Below the pieces are notes generated by a model that was not told the DNA's origin, did no database searches, and worked only from the letters and a program-made list of their open reading frames with translations. Below, piece after piece: positions 10,158-21,181 of a stretch of DNA of 64,000 bases. Position numbers and translations under genes: made by a program. The first letter of the stretch is position 1, and each line of letters begins with the position of its first letter. Location: NCBI GenBank assembly GCA_015143295.1, contig CM026562.1:12304041-12368040 (forward strand), given 5' to 3'. The stretch is from Tetracentron sinense (lineage: Eukaryota > Streptophyta > Magnoliopsida > Trochodendrales > Trochodendraceae).

Positions 10158-13100
10158 TTATGTTTCATCGTTATATTCTGATTCAACGTCGTCATCACTA
10201 GATTCGGTAGAAGTAGCTTGTTGTTGCAACACTTCGGGAGGCGCATCAACAGTTGCACCGGTAATTCCAAATCTCACCCAACCTACACCTCTGTCATCAT
10301 CATGTTCAGTGTCATCTAATTGTTGGTCGCTAAAGGCCTCGTTCTCCCTGAATGCATAATCGTTATATTCCTCATTCATGTCGAAGAAGTCTCATGGTTT
10401 AGTTTTGATGACAACATTCCAATCTCCTTCTGTTGGATCTTCGACATAAAATACTTGTTCTGCCTGAGATGCCATAACATATGGTTCATGAGACTCAGCG
10501 TTTGCCGGGAGTATACGTGTAAAGTTGACAAGCGTAAACCCATATGGATCAGTCTTTATTCCTCTATCCAAATTAACCCAATCACACTTGAACAATACAA
10601 ATTTTAGGCTATCAGAGTACGTCAATTCAACTATGTCCGTTAAGCACCCATAATAGGTTATAGGGCCTGCAATGGGGCTCTTGTCCCTAGAAGTTGAATA
10701 ACTTGTAGTATTTGCAACAGTCGCAACACCACTATTCTGGCTTCTGCGTCCTCGCTCTCTATCCTTAGTACAAAACCTATATCCATTTATGATGTAGCCC
10801 TTAAACCATTTTGCGACTTTTTGTGGACCGTATGCAAGCCATGTAATCTGATCAGAAATCGAAGTACGTGAATCTCGCAACCTTTGAACCTATTTCAAGA
10901 CAAAATATGATTAATATATACATAACTATATTTCAAAACATAACTAATTAATGTGTTGCCTGGAAATCAAAAGGTAAGACTTACGTAACCCCTAAACCAT
11001 TCAACAAACTGCTCGCTGTGCTTTTTCTGGAGTTCGTGGGGGGACTTTCGAAGTCTTGGATGTGTCATTTTAATTAAATTCATGTGCTGCCTGCAAAGAA
11101 CAAATCATTTCCCACTAATTTTAAGTTCAAAAGAAACTACAATAAAATAACAAAATATATGATAATTGTGTTCTTACTCTGTATATTTTCTGACTTCATC
11201 GTAGTTGAACAACACATAACGATGTGTTTGTTGCCATTCTAATTCACTTAGAGCGAATGGCTCTGCACCACCTATCACACTTTCGTCGTCATTCCTCACC
11301 GGCCTGTTCAATCTCGATTCCACATTATTTAGGTATCTTGAGCAGAATGTCAAGCATTCTTCCGCCAAGTACCCTTCTGCAATACAACCCTCTGGTCGAG
11401 CCCGATTGCGCACATAAGACTTCAGTGTATATAGGTACCTATTTGAATTAAATTTTCGTAAGACAAGGAAAAAACTATAACAAATATTTTAAACATCTAA
11501 AAAATTATAATTTAATGGCATACCTTTCGATGGGATACATCCACCGAAATTGTACAGGTCCACCTAGCATTGCCTCTGCCGCTAGATGTATAGGCAAGTG
11601 CACCATAACATCAAAAAATGACGGCGGGAAAATTCTCTCTAAATGACACAGCGTAAGTGTAATTTTGTCCTCTAACCGTCTCAAATCCTCGACCTGACAA
11701 ACTTTGGAACACAATGTCATAAAGAAGTTACTCAATTCGATTAGGACTGAAGTTACATTCATCGGCAATGCCTTCCTCACAGCCAGTGGTAGGAATTGTT
11801 GCATTATGACATGACAGTCGTGACTCTTTAGTCCATAAATTTTACGCTCTTTGATATTGACATGCCTACCAATATTTGACGAGTAACCATCTGGAACCTT
11901 CACACTCTTCAACACTTTGCAAAATAGTTCTTTCTCATTCTTGTCCATTGAAAAGTATGCATGGGGCAGATAAACTTTGCTTGTGCCAGGTTGCAACTGA
12001 GGGTGAAGTGCACATCTCACGCCCATATCAACCAAGTCTAACCGAGCTTTTAAGCCATCCTTGGATTTCCCTTCCAAACCCAACAAAGTCCCGAGCACAT
12101 TGTCGCACACATTTTTCTCGATATGCATTACATCAAGATTGTGTCTCAACAAATTATGCTCCCAATATGGCAACTCAAAGAATATACTCGTCTTCTTCCA
12201 ATTATACGGTATATCCACCTGGTCCATCTGCCTTGGTCGTTTGTTCCCAGTCTGCTTTCCAAGGGAGAAGGTAATACCCTCCAATTGACGTAACACATCG
12301 GACCCAGACATTGTAGTTGGCGCACAACCGGACTCTACGGTGCCATCAAAAGAAAATCTATTTTTTCGGAACCTGTGATCCGCTGGTAAGAAACGACGGT
12401 GCCCCATGTAGCAATGCTTTCTGCTTTTAGACAAGTATAAGTGGTAAGTGTCCTTGTGGCATGAAGGGCATGCCAATTTTCCTTTCGTGCTCCAACCTGA
12501 CAACATGGCATACCCTGGGAAGTCGCTAATTGTCCAGAGTAATGCCGCACGCATGACAAATGTCTCCTTTTTCGACACATCATAAGTTGACAACCCATTC
12601 TCCCACAAGTCCTTCAACTCCTCGACTAGGGGCCTCATGTAGACATCAATGGCATTTCCTGGCCCGGAGGGACCCGGAATAAGCAATGACAGAATGAAGT
12701 TCGGCTGCTTCATGCACAACCACGGTGGTAAGTTGTATGGAATAAGAACAACAGGCCATGTGCTGTGAGCAATACTCATCGTCCTAAATGGGTTGAAGCC
12801 ATCACTCGCCAACCCAAGCCTGACATTGCGCGGCTCTGAAGCGAACAAAGGATACTTTTTATCTAAAATTTCCCAAGCCGGTGAGTCTGCTGGATGCCTT
12901 AACCTACCATCCTTAGTTCGATCCTCATCATGCCATCTCATTTCAGAAGTAGTCTTGGATGACATAAATAATCTTTGTAACCTGGGTTTCAACGGGAAGT
13001 GACGCAAAATCTTCGCTGGAATTTTCTTTATTTTGTCTCTTGATTGATCATCCACTGTCATCCATCTTGATGCACCACAGATGTCACATACTTGCTTGTT

Positions 13101-13769
13101 TGCAGAATTTTTCCAATACAGCATGCAATCATTGGGACATGCATCGATTCTGTCATAATTAAGCCCCAAGTTGGACATCACCTTTTTTTTCTGAAAGTAA
13201 GTATCAGGTAGTGTAGACCCCTCGGGGAGTACCTCCCTCAATAACTCAAGCAATAAAGTGAATGATTTGTTGCTCCATCCACTAAGACACTTAATCTGGT
13301 ACAATCTTACGATGAAAGACAACTTTGTGTGATTCGAACATCCTGGATACAAAGGTTGTCCCGCATCCCTTACCAATTGGAAAAATCTATCAGACTCAGT
13401 ATTAGGATCCCGACTACTAGTACCCTCATCTTCATTTGGTATCCTGAACAAATCGTGCACCAAATCCTCCATCTCATTATGTCTGTCTTGCACAACAGGA
13501 CTTTGAGTCACTGGCCCAACGGATGTGTGTTGTAATATGTCTTCCCCGTGATAAAACCAGATTTTATAATTCAGGTCGAATCCATAACAGATCATATGGT
13601 CGTATGCTATACCTCTCTCTTGATAAACGACATTGTTGCATTTGGGACATGGACACCTTATACCACCATTGTTATCAGTTGCTCCACGAGCTAATGCAAA
13701 CTCTATAAAATGCTTCACTCCTTCTATATATTCCTTTGACACCCTATTTCGTACAAAAAATGCATTCAC
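10158..13769 (-). pseudogene. TNP2-type CACTA transposase, four exons, one nonsense mutation
   Basis: This is the catalytic CACTA transposase. Four minus-strand exons join with GT-AG introns and keep frame: 13769-11524, 11438-11178, 11090-10985 and 10889-10158. Exon 1 has the N-terminal Transpos_assoc zinc region (RVSKEYIEGV, then CPCPKCNN), the Transposase_21 region (LPEGSTLPDTY, CPNDCMLYWK, CDICGASRW) and a core with candidate acidic catalytic residues in ASDGFNPFRT, GNAIDVYMRPL and DVMHIEKNVCDN. The end of exon 1 and exon 2 form DUF4218 (PPSFFDVMVHLPIHL, GGPVQFRWMYPIERY). Exon 4 is DUF4216-like. A TGA at 10392-10394 separates the DUF4216 part from an acidic tail that continues to 10158; an arginine CGA is the likely original codon. 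The first codon is uncertain, because an acceptor-like GAAATAG just after the chosen ATG could mark an exon border. Confidence 0.9.
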
Positions 13770-16700
13770 AATTGCTTAAGTACTAACACTTTATCAATCG
13801 ATGCTTAATAAAAACTTTTGGACATCAAAACTACCTTGACATTCCAATCCAACTCCTATCCATGAGGTATACGATTACTGTTTTATAGAACCTTCTTCGT
13901 TAGCTATTCTGAGAAATAGAAAAAATATACCACATTAGTCAATTACAATAACACATTTGTCAACTAACTTTACCGTCTACACAATATGTATGCATGCATG
14001 CTTCCTATCGTCAACAACTCCTCTTCTAATGGGTGGGGTGTTCCTATCCCATTCAAGAATGCATAATCCCCAAAAGTCACCAGCTCAAGTACTTTGATCC
14101 ATTTCAAGGAAATTTCGGCAGCATTTCCCTATGGTTCTCCAAGTACACGACTTAGACTAGGGGCAAGCAAGCCACGTCGTCTAAATATGTGCCCAGAGAA
14201 CAAGAGAAACGGCTGACTCCAATTTCCTCAATCTAGAAAAATCATGAGCAATTGACTGTACTGGAGATTATGCATTCTCAAACTGTCCAACCGGACAATT
14301 CAAGAATCATATACAGACAAATACACTTAATCACAAACAAGACCGAAAAGTTGTTAAACTGCATTCAGTCCTACTAAAGAACTAAATGTCATATTTACAA
14401 CTGATCCGTCCAAATAGGTGATAACAAAAATGCATTTGTCACACAATGATTCTTGAACGGGAGATCTATGGTTCAATGCATGCATGTGTATGAACTTAAG
14501 CCAATACAAAAATCCAACCATCATAAATACAAAGTTTAAACACCCCTAACCAGTTTAAACAGTTAACATAGATACTCTTTGATGTGGCCAGTATTATGAA
14601 CACAACTACCAGAACTTACATGCCCGAATCTCGGAATATCAAGGATAGAGAACTAAACAACATATTTACAACTGATCCGTCCAAATAGGTGATAACAAAA
14701 ATGCACTTATCAGACAATGGTTCTTGAACAGGAGATCTATGGTTCAATGCATGCATGTGTATAAACTTAAACCAATACAGAAATCCAACCATCATAAACA
14801 CAAAGTTTAAACACCTATAACCAGTTTAAACAGTTAACATATATCGATACTCTTTGATGTGTTCAATATTATGAACACAACTACTAGAACTTACATGTCT
14901 GAATCTCGAGTTCCAAGGATAGAGAACAAAGCGAAGCGAGTCTTTTATCTGGGCTTAAAGTTTATGAGCATTCCTTATCTGTGGCCGAAATATCCTTGCA
15001 TCCGAGACATATGAAGCAAATGACTACTACATTACTTCCCTGATGTGTTTTATCTGTCTTCTCATACAGATGAACTTGTATTTCATTATATCGTGCTATA
15101 GGAGAAATGTCTATAGATTCGTAATACTTTTGCTAACTTCAGCTATGTACATTTGTGTACATTGTTATTATATATTGCGTTGAATCTTAATTTCGTCATT
15201 TTCTCCAAGGCTCAATACTATCAGGATCTGGGAAGTGTATGTTTATGGGGTTCAATTTCTTGATAAGGAGACTGGTATAAGATAATCTGGGTGGTTGTTT
15301 CCTAGCCCATGCACCAGGATCTGGGAAGACTTTTATGGCCGAAAGGAATCTTGTTAACATGAAGAAAGCTTATGACCATATAAATGTTTTCCCCATCCTA
15401 GCGCATGGATCAGGATACAATCACCTAGATTAACTTAATACCAGGTTCCTTATCAACAAATTGAAGTCCTCTAGTTGGGCTGGTTGACTTCACGATACTT
15501 TTCAATCTCAGTACCAAACAGAAACATACAGTTGAACATCTAAAGAAGTTGGAAAAGTTCAAGAGAAGTTCCATTGGGATTGCGTTGCATATGCATCCAC
15601 ACTTGAAACTTCGTTGTGGATTTGGTTTAAGACTTGAGCCCATGCCTAGGAAAGGGTTAGTTCGGGTAATAGGCTCAGGTCATTTGACTCTAAGAGTAGG
15701 GTTTTCAAATCCTCGACCTAAGAATCTAACTAGCTTTAGTTCTAGTGAGATGTTTTACTATAAATGATCATCCTAAAGACGAATGGGATTTCGATGGATG
15801 TTTTACTATCTTAAGTTCTGTCATGTAGTATACAAATTAGAGCAGAATGGGAACATGTTGTTAACAATTAAGAATTACTTAATGCAATAAAATTGAATGA
15901 GAATTTAATATCAAAAGATCTAGCATGTTATTTTAGTCTATCTATCAAGTTATGAATTAACTATATATATATATATAACATTTAACCCATAATATTAAGA
16001 AACAGTAGAATCACAATCATTAGTCCAACATCATTTATTGCATTTAAGGGTACTAGAGCTAAAATTTTCTTTTGAAACAAATGTTAAGCATAATTAAGGG
16101 TACTATTTTTTTCTCTAGTTTTCTGGTGGCAAGGATATCTAAAGATACTTTCTCACTTCTTGGGTTTCCCTAACGGTAGTTTGCTCGACTTTGATGATTT
16201 CCAAGATATTTACCAAAACCAACAGAGAAACCCCATCTTTACAAACCCCATCTTTACAAATAACCAAAACCCCAAAAAATTATAGAGAAAGAGAGGTCTT
16301 ACCAATGACTGGAGAGGTGGAGCCACTGGAGAGAGTAGAGGTGGCTACCAGAGAGGGCGACCGGGACACAGACAGGTGGCAGGGAACTTCTACGGCTACA
16401 AAGGGGGCAAATTATTTGAATGTAATTAAGATTAATTAGGAGGCACTCCAAACAACATAATAAGGTGAGAGTGTCATACTCAAAACCTGAGATTCCTGAA
16501 AAGGGACATGAGAGAGGAGGGGGTCCCTATAAAACCAGAACCTGCAACGAAACTGAGATGAAGCACCTCTATCTACCTGTCTATCCCATCTTTCAATAAA
16601 GATGGGTTTAGAAGAGCTCACCCTACTGCACCGACCCGTCGTCGAGACCCCAGGTGGGTATGGCTTCTTTGCTACAATTACTAACCCAACAAAAAAAAAA

Positions 16701-18715
16701 AATACTGATCAGCATGGTCAAAAGTCTCAATGAATCAGTGAACACCAGCTTCTTTAGACTCATGGTTGGTCCATTTTCCTCCTTTTCTTTTCTTTTTACC
16801 CGAGTGTTTTGTGGGGATACTTGCAGTCTGAGTATTACAAAAGACAGATGGGATTTTAGCATAACATGGAACATTCAGAGATGGTCAGGACTCTTAGCAT
16901 TTTGTAAGTTAGGAATTAAGAAAATCGGATGATAACAACTGTTTGATCTATGGAATTCCTTTTTACCAAATTATATTGATCTGCTCTTCGATTCTAGGGT
17001 TTCCTAATCGTAATCGTAATCGTAATCAATCTCCTCTCAGATATTTCCAGTTTTTTTTGTGGTTGCTAATCTTCGATTCTTGTCACATCTAATGATCATG
17101 GACGATTGCTTCTTCAGATTGTTTTCGTGAATCGGAGCAGATCAATGTCGGAAATGTGTGGATCGTTGGTTCAGATGGGTCGGAAGAAGAAGAACAAGAG
17201 GCTTTTGTTGAAAGGTTCAACTCTTGCCCTAAGTTTCTCTCGTATTTTTGTTTTTTGAAATTTTAATCATAATCTCTTTTTTAATCGGTAATGAGATAAT
17301 GATTTGGGATTGGAGTTTTGATTAATTAGTAAGACGAGGGTATTTGGATGGAGATCACTGACTGAGGTCTTTCTCCCATTTGCTTGAATTGCAGAATTGA
17401 ATCGAAGAATGAATATTTCGAGACTGCAGAATTCCATCTAGTTTCAGTTGAAGAGTATTTAATTGGGTAGGAAGAGGATCACTGTTTTTACAAAAAAGAG
17501 AAGAAAGAGAGAAGCTAACTGGTTACTGTTTAATCTGGTGGAGCTTAGTTAGTGGGTTGTTATTAGGTAGTTTGCATTAATTTTACTGTAAATCCAATTC
17601 ATCGTTGGATCTCTTTCTCTCTCTTTTCAATACTTTTTTTAGGTTGAGTTGTGTAATGGAGTTGTTGAGGAGGAAGAGGAAGGGAAATGAAATTCATTGG
17701 TGTTCAGATCCACCGGTAATTTTACCATCCAATCGCAAATTCCCATCCTCCTTGTCAGTCATTGGATCTCACTTGTCATTGGAAGATTAATTAGGAGAGA
17801 GTAGAGGTGGCTACCAAGGCTCTCAAAGCATCATAATAAAAACCACCCACCTTCAAAAACCACATGCATTTCAAGCAGCATGCATCATTTAAATCTACTA
17901 AAAGAAAAACGATCAATGAAATCCACCCACCTTCAGAAACACCAAAATTCCACGAAATGCCCTTCAAAAAAAGACCCTTATTAACAGTTATCCCCTTATA
18001 TCAGCAGTCATAAGCCCATTCTTTTATAACCAAAAACATGTTTTTAATATTATTTAGTAATATTTTAATATTTTTTAGTAAAATCAAATATATAATATAT
18101 CATTTCTAATAATTAGAAACAGAAAAGAACAGTAATTATTATTATTTTTTTTTGGATGGTAAGCTGGGAAAAGAACAGTAATTATGAGTCTCACAAACCC
18201 TAAATTAACGAATGAACAAAATAGCATGCTTATACTAGGATAGAATCCAACTCCAACCATAAATAGTTACCAAGACTGCTAAAATCCTCCAAAATGAAAA
18301 TGGGTTTAGCGAATAAAGTACATGCAAAATTAAACAAATCATCTCGTAATTACAATAAACATGGGGAAAATTGCAGTGGATATAGATCGAAATTGGTGGT
18401 CATGATTCCAACTATAGCATCGATTCAAATTGAGCAAAAAAGATAAAACTTAGAAAACCCTAACTGTACATGTAAAAGTAAAACCCATCAGATAACAAAT
18501 GGAGAAAAGAAGAACGAATTGGAAATGTATGAGACTGTAAGAACTTACTTTGAAGCTTTACCGGAGCACGAGCACAAGCAACACCGGAGAAGATGATCGG
18601 AGCAACGCAAGAGAAGGTGGCCAGGGCAGAGAGCACGAGCAGAGAGCACGAGCGGGGAGGAGAGGAAAGAGGAGGGAAAGAAAAAAAGGTCGGGGCCCTA
18701 AATCCCCAAATATAG
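13770..18715. other. Long noncoding 5' part of the CACTA element
   Basis: No protein-coding region can be supported across these 4.9 kb. It holds a two-copy tandem repeat (14380-14923), an AT dinucleotide run near 15965, two copies of GGAGAGAGTAGAGGTGGCTA (about 16328 and 17791), and a stretch at 16985-17216 that looks like the 5' leader of a plant gene. It probably contains the transposase promoter and perhaps captured sequence. Confidence 0.55.
14380..14923. repeat. Tandem duplication, unit about 271 bp
   Basis: Two adjacent copies (14380-14650 and 14651-about 14923) share long runs such as ATTTACAACTGATCCGTCCA and GGTTCAATGCATGCATGTGT, with scattered substitutions and small indels. The divergence indicates an old duplication within the CACTA element. 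Confidence 0.85.
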
Positions 18716-18997
18716 ATTCTTTACCGGCGTTTTAAAAAAACGCCGGTATAGACCATAAAAAATCGCCACCATTCCTTTGGAGGGAAATATTTTCGCGGAA
18801 CCGCCCATTTCTATAACGGCGTTATTGTAAAAATCGCCGTTAATAATGGATTAATACTGGCGTTTTTACATATAACGCCGCTATAAATGACTCTTTAGTG
18901 GTGTCTTACAATAAACGCCATTAATAGTTATATTTACCGGCGTTTATCGCTAAACGCCGTTATTTGTTCGCCACTATACACTTACAATTTTGTAGTG
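18716..18997 (-). repeat. CACTA subterminal repeats and right terminus
   Basis: At least five inverted pairs of GGCGTTTT/AACGCC-type motifs are packed here, for example ACCGGCGTTTT followed by AACGCCGGT at 18723-18747. Each pair can form a small hairpin. The last bases (18988-18997, TTTTGTAGTG) are the inverse of the canonical CACTACAAAA end. In CACTA elements such motifs are binding sites for the TNPA-like protein. Confidence 0.88.
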
Positions 18998-19425
18998 GTA
19001 CTTCTTATGTCGGCAGGTTCTGAGGGAGCTACTGCTCCATTTGATGTTTGTGCTCCTGGTCCATGGGTGGAGGAGGAGTACATCGAGGAGCCTTTGGAGG
19101 AAGCTCCCGTAGAGGGTTATCAGTAGGTGGTGTTAGATTCTGAGTGGATTAGCTGTGGGTGAGCATGAGTGATTACATCCATGTATTTTGGCGGGCATGT
19201 CCGCACTTTCTTTGTTTTGATTTCTTTGTATTAAACTTGGACCATGTGTATATACTTAGAGGTTGTTAGACTTCCGCTGTGTTATATAGTTATGTTTCCG
19301 CTGTCATCCTCTATTGTATACGCTCTGTGGGTTCTTGCAGGTTGGTTTTTCAAGCAAGTCATGTAAGCCATGATTAGTCGTCCAAAGTTCACTCTAACTC
19401 CTAGGGTGGGTTTTGGGTCGCGACA
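18998..19425 (+). repeat. 3' remnant of B1 5' LTR
   Basis: These 428 bp match 26636-27063 of the 3' LTR without indels. They begin at the CACTA junction and end GTCGCGACA, the same terminus as the other B LTRs. Confidence 0.93.
19007..19126 (+). CDS. LTR micro-ORF, 39 aa acidic peptide (B1 5' LTR)
   Basis: An ATG-to-TAG frame of 39 codons begins MSAGSEG, contains PWVEEEYIEE and ends EGYQ. I do not recognise the peptide; about a quarter of its residues are Glu or Asp, and it has no signal or membrane segment. The same frame is present in every complete B LTR here and, with a different tail, in the A LTR, where the PWVEEEYVEE block is kept although flanking codons diverged. It lies in the right part of the LTR, about 100 nt downstream of a TATA-like site in the 3' LTR copy, so it would be the first sizeable ORF of the transcript leader, well ahead of gag. 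Here the CACTA terminus ends 9 bp before its ATG and separates it from the LTR promoter. It may be a translated peptide or an upstream ORF acting on gag translation. Confidence 0.55.
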   Translation: MSAGSEGATAPFDVCAPGPWVEEEYIEEPLEEAPVEGYQ

Positions 19426-19429
19426 GAAG

Positions 19430-19441
19430 TGGTATCAGAGC
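19430..19441 (+). other. Primer binding site, tRNA-iMet type (B1)
   Basis: TGGTATCAGAGC, complementary to the 3' end of plant initiator tRNA-Met, lies four bases after the LTR end (spacer GAAG). Confidence 0.93.
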
Positions 19442-19786
19442 TTAGGCTTTAGGTCTCTAGGGTCATTTAGAATCTTATACCACGGCTTGACAAGAGCATA
19501 TGTTAGGAAACAAGTTAGGAAGGAAGTGAGTCGGGAGCGAGTCTGGTTCCAAGTTTAAGACTAAACTTCATTCTTAGTCTAAAATGGTTGCTTTAACCAA
19601 GTACAGGTCCTAGGTACGCTAGAACACTAAAGAATAAGTATAATGTAATGAATACTCTGATGACTTGATGTGATGTATATTAGTATTATACAACTAATAC
19701 AAATTGAATTATTGTGAAATGACATTGAAATAAACTGTGGTTTCAAGTTAGACTCATGTGGTGTTATTATTCTCAGGACTTTAGTC

Positions 19787-21035
19787 ATGAGACGGAACAC
19801 ATGGGGTCGTGGACCACATACCAGAGCTTCCTCTTCTTCACGGGATGAGGATGAGCAGTCGGACCTCTCTCAGGTCTTAGGCTCTATTGCTGAGACACTC
19901 GCCATACTGGCGGCTCGGCAAGCTATACCATCGTCGGCGGCACCTACTCCACCGCCCGCAGCTCCAGTACATCGTACAGCTGGAGTTGAGGCATTCAGGA
20001 GATTAAGGCCTCCATCCTTCCATGGTAGTGTGGACCCTCTCACTACGGAGGCGTGGATCCTCCAGATGGAGAAGAGTTTTGCTGTCCTCTCGCCTACAGA
20101 GGAGGATAGAGTAGCATGGGCAGTTTTCATGCTAGAGGGTGAAGCCCACCATTGGTGGTTGTCCGCATGGAGGACGCGAGATTTGACCATGCAGGGTCAA
20201 CCTTGGACTTGGGAGGAGTTCAAAGATACTTTTTACAAGAAATATTTTCCGATCGGTGCACGGGAAAAGAAAGTGAGAGAATTCATCAACCTTGAGTAAG
20301 GTTCGATGTCTGTGGCCGCTTATGAGGCCAAGTTCTCAGAATTGTCGAGATTTGCGCCTCATATGGTTGCTACTGAGGCAATGAAGGCGAGAAGATTTGA
20401 GCAAGGGCTCAAGGATGTTATTATGGAGAAGGTTTCCGTTTTCAGGCATGCTACCTACCCTGAAGTGGTAGACAAGGCCTTATTGGTCGAGGCCAATTAT
20501 GAAGCGGTGTCTAAGAAGAGAGAGTTGGCTAGAGGCCAAGCCAGTAGTTCAGCACCTCCAGAGAGGCGGGCTCGTACCGGCCCTTATCAATATACATGGC
20601 CAGCACCACCGATGAGGCCGACTTATGCGGCCCCAGCACCACGGCAGTACGTACCACAGGCACCTCGACCTCAGGCTCTCCCGGCCCCAACGCCAGTTGC
20701 ACCTCAGGTGGCGAGATATGCTCCACCTCAGGCCCCTCCTACCCGCACACACGAGGCCTGCCCTTCATGCGGCCGAAGGCACCCAGCAGGGGATTGCCTA
20801 AGAGCATCGGGCGGATGTTTTCACTGTGGTCGCCAGGGCCACGTGATCAGGGATTGCCCTACCCGGCATTTACCAGGCCAGTCTCAGGGGATTAGGCCAC
20901 CAGCACGCCCCGCAGGATCATATCAGGCGTCATCTCAGACTACCCGGTCTACACCTCAGTCTCGCCAGGCGAACCAGGGGCGTGTGTTTGCTTTGACAGA
21001 GGGTGATGCACTTGCATCTGATGATGTGGTGCAAG
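19787..21035 (+). pseudogene. Gag of B1, one nonsense mutation
   Basis: Gag forms the virus-like particle and binds the element RNA. The start ATG gives MRRNTWGRGPHTR. Retrotrans_gag motifs follow (PPSFHGSVDPLTTEAWI, FMLEGEAHHWWLSAW, FKDTFYKKYFP), then a Pro/Ala-rich linker and two zinc-knuckle-like motifs, CPSCGRRHPAGDC and CFHCGRQGHVIRDC. A TAA at 20297-20299 replaces the glutamine codon found in B2 (C to T). The frame ends here at the proposed splice donor after DDVVQG; unspliced reading would add about 37 residues encoded by the intron and stop at 21146-21148. The 5' leader before gag is about 360 bp beyond the LTR and holds nothing else that I can name. Confidence 0.9.
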
Positions 21036-21181
21036 GTACGCGTTTGGAGTTATTTCCTTTATTCGTGATTATTATGTTATGCTATATTCTTTGTGTACAT
21101 ACTCGGCATGTTCTATATGTATATATACCTACACGTATACGCTGTTGATGCATGGATTAACTCCGCTAGCTAAAATTTCAG
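21036..21181 (+). other. Putative intron between gag and protease (B1)
   Basis: The segment runs from GTACGCG to TTTCAG, 146 bp, AT-rich, with a branch-like GATTAAC near the 3' end. Removing it joins VVQ-G with TLLVNEYLARV and puts gag and pol in one frame. Unspliced RNA would end Gag with a short extra tail. B2 and A2 have the same arrangement with lengths 142 and 136 bp. Confidence 0.7.

Larger units (their letters stand above)
3732..18997 (-). mobile_element. CACTA (En/Spm) DNA transposon, left end missing
   Basis: The element reads right to left. Its right terminus is 18991-18997, which reads CACTACA on the minus strand and is followed inward by a hairpin-rich subterminal region. It carries the two usual genes in the usual order: a TNP2-type transposase (10158-13769) and then a TNPA/Transposase_24 protein (4192-5828), both on the minus strand. 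Just outside the terminus the sequence joins the B1 5' LTR at a site that is uninterrupted in the B1 3' LTR (26636). A 3-bp target duplication GTA is expected there, but only the right copy (18998-19000) is visible. The left terminus lies in or beyond the gap. The inner 5.8-10.1 kb part holds further small repeats and may include other insertions. Confidence 0.87.

Noticed and set aside
21036-21181. Programmed ribosomal frameshift between gag and protease
   Set aside because: The offset differs in frame among copies (146, 142, 136 bp) and stop codons intervene; splicing explains all three.
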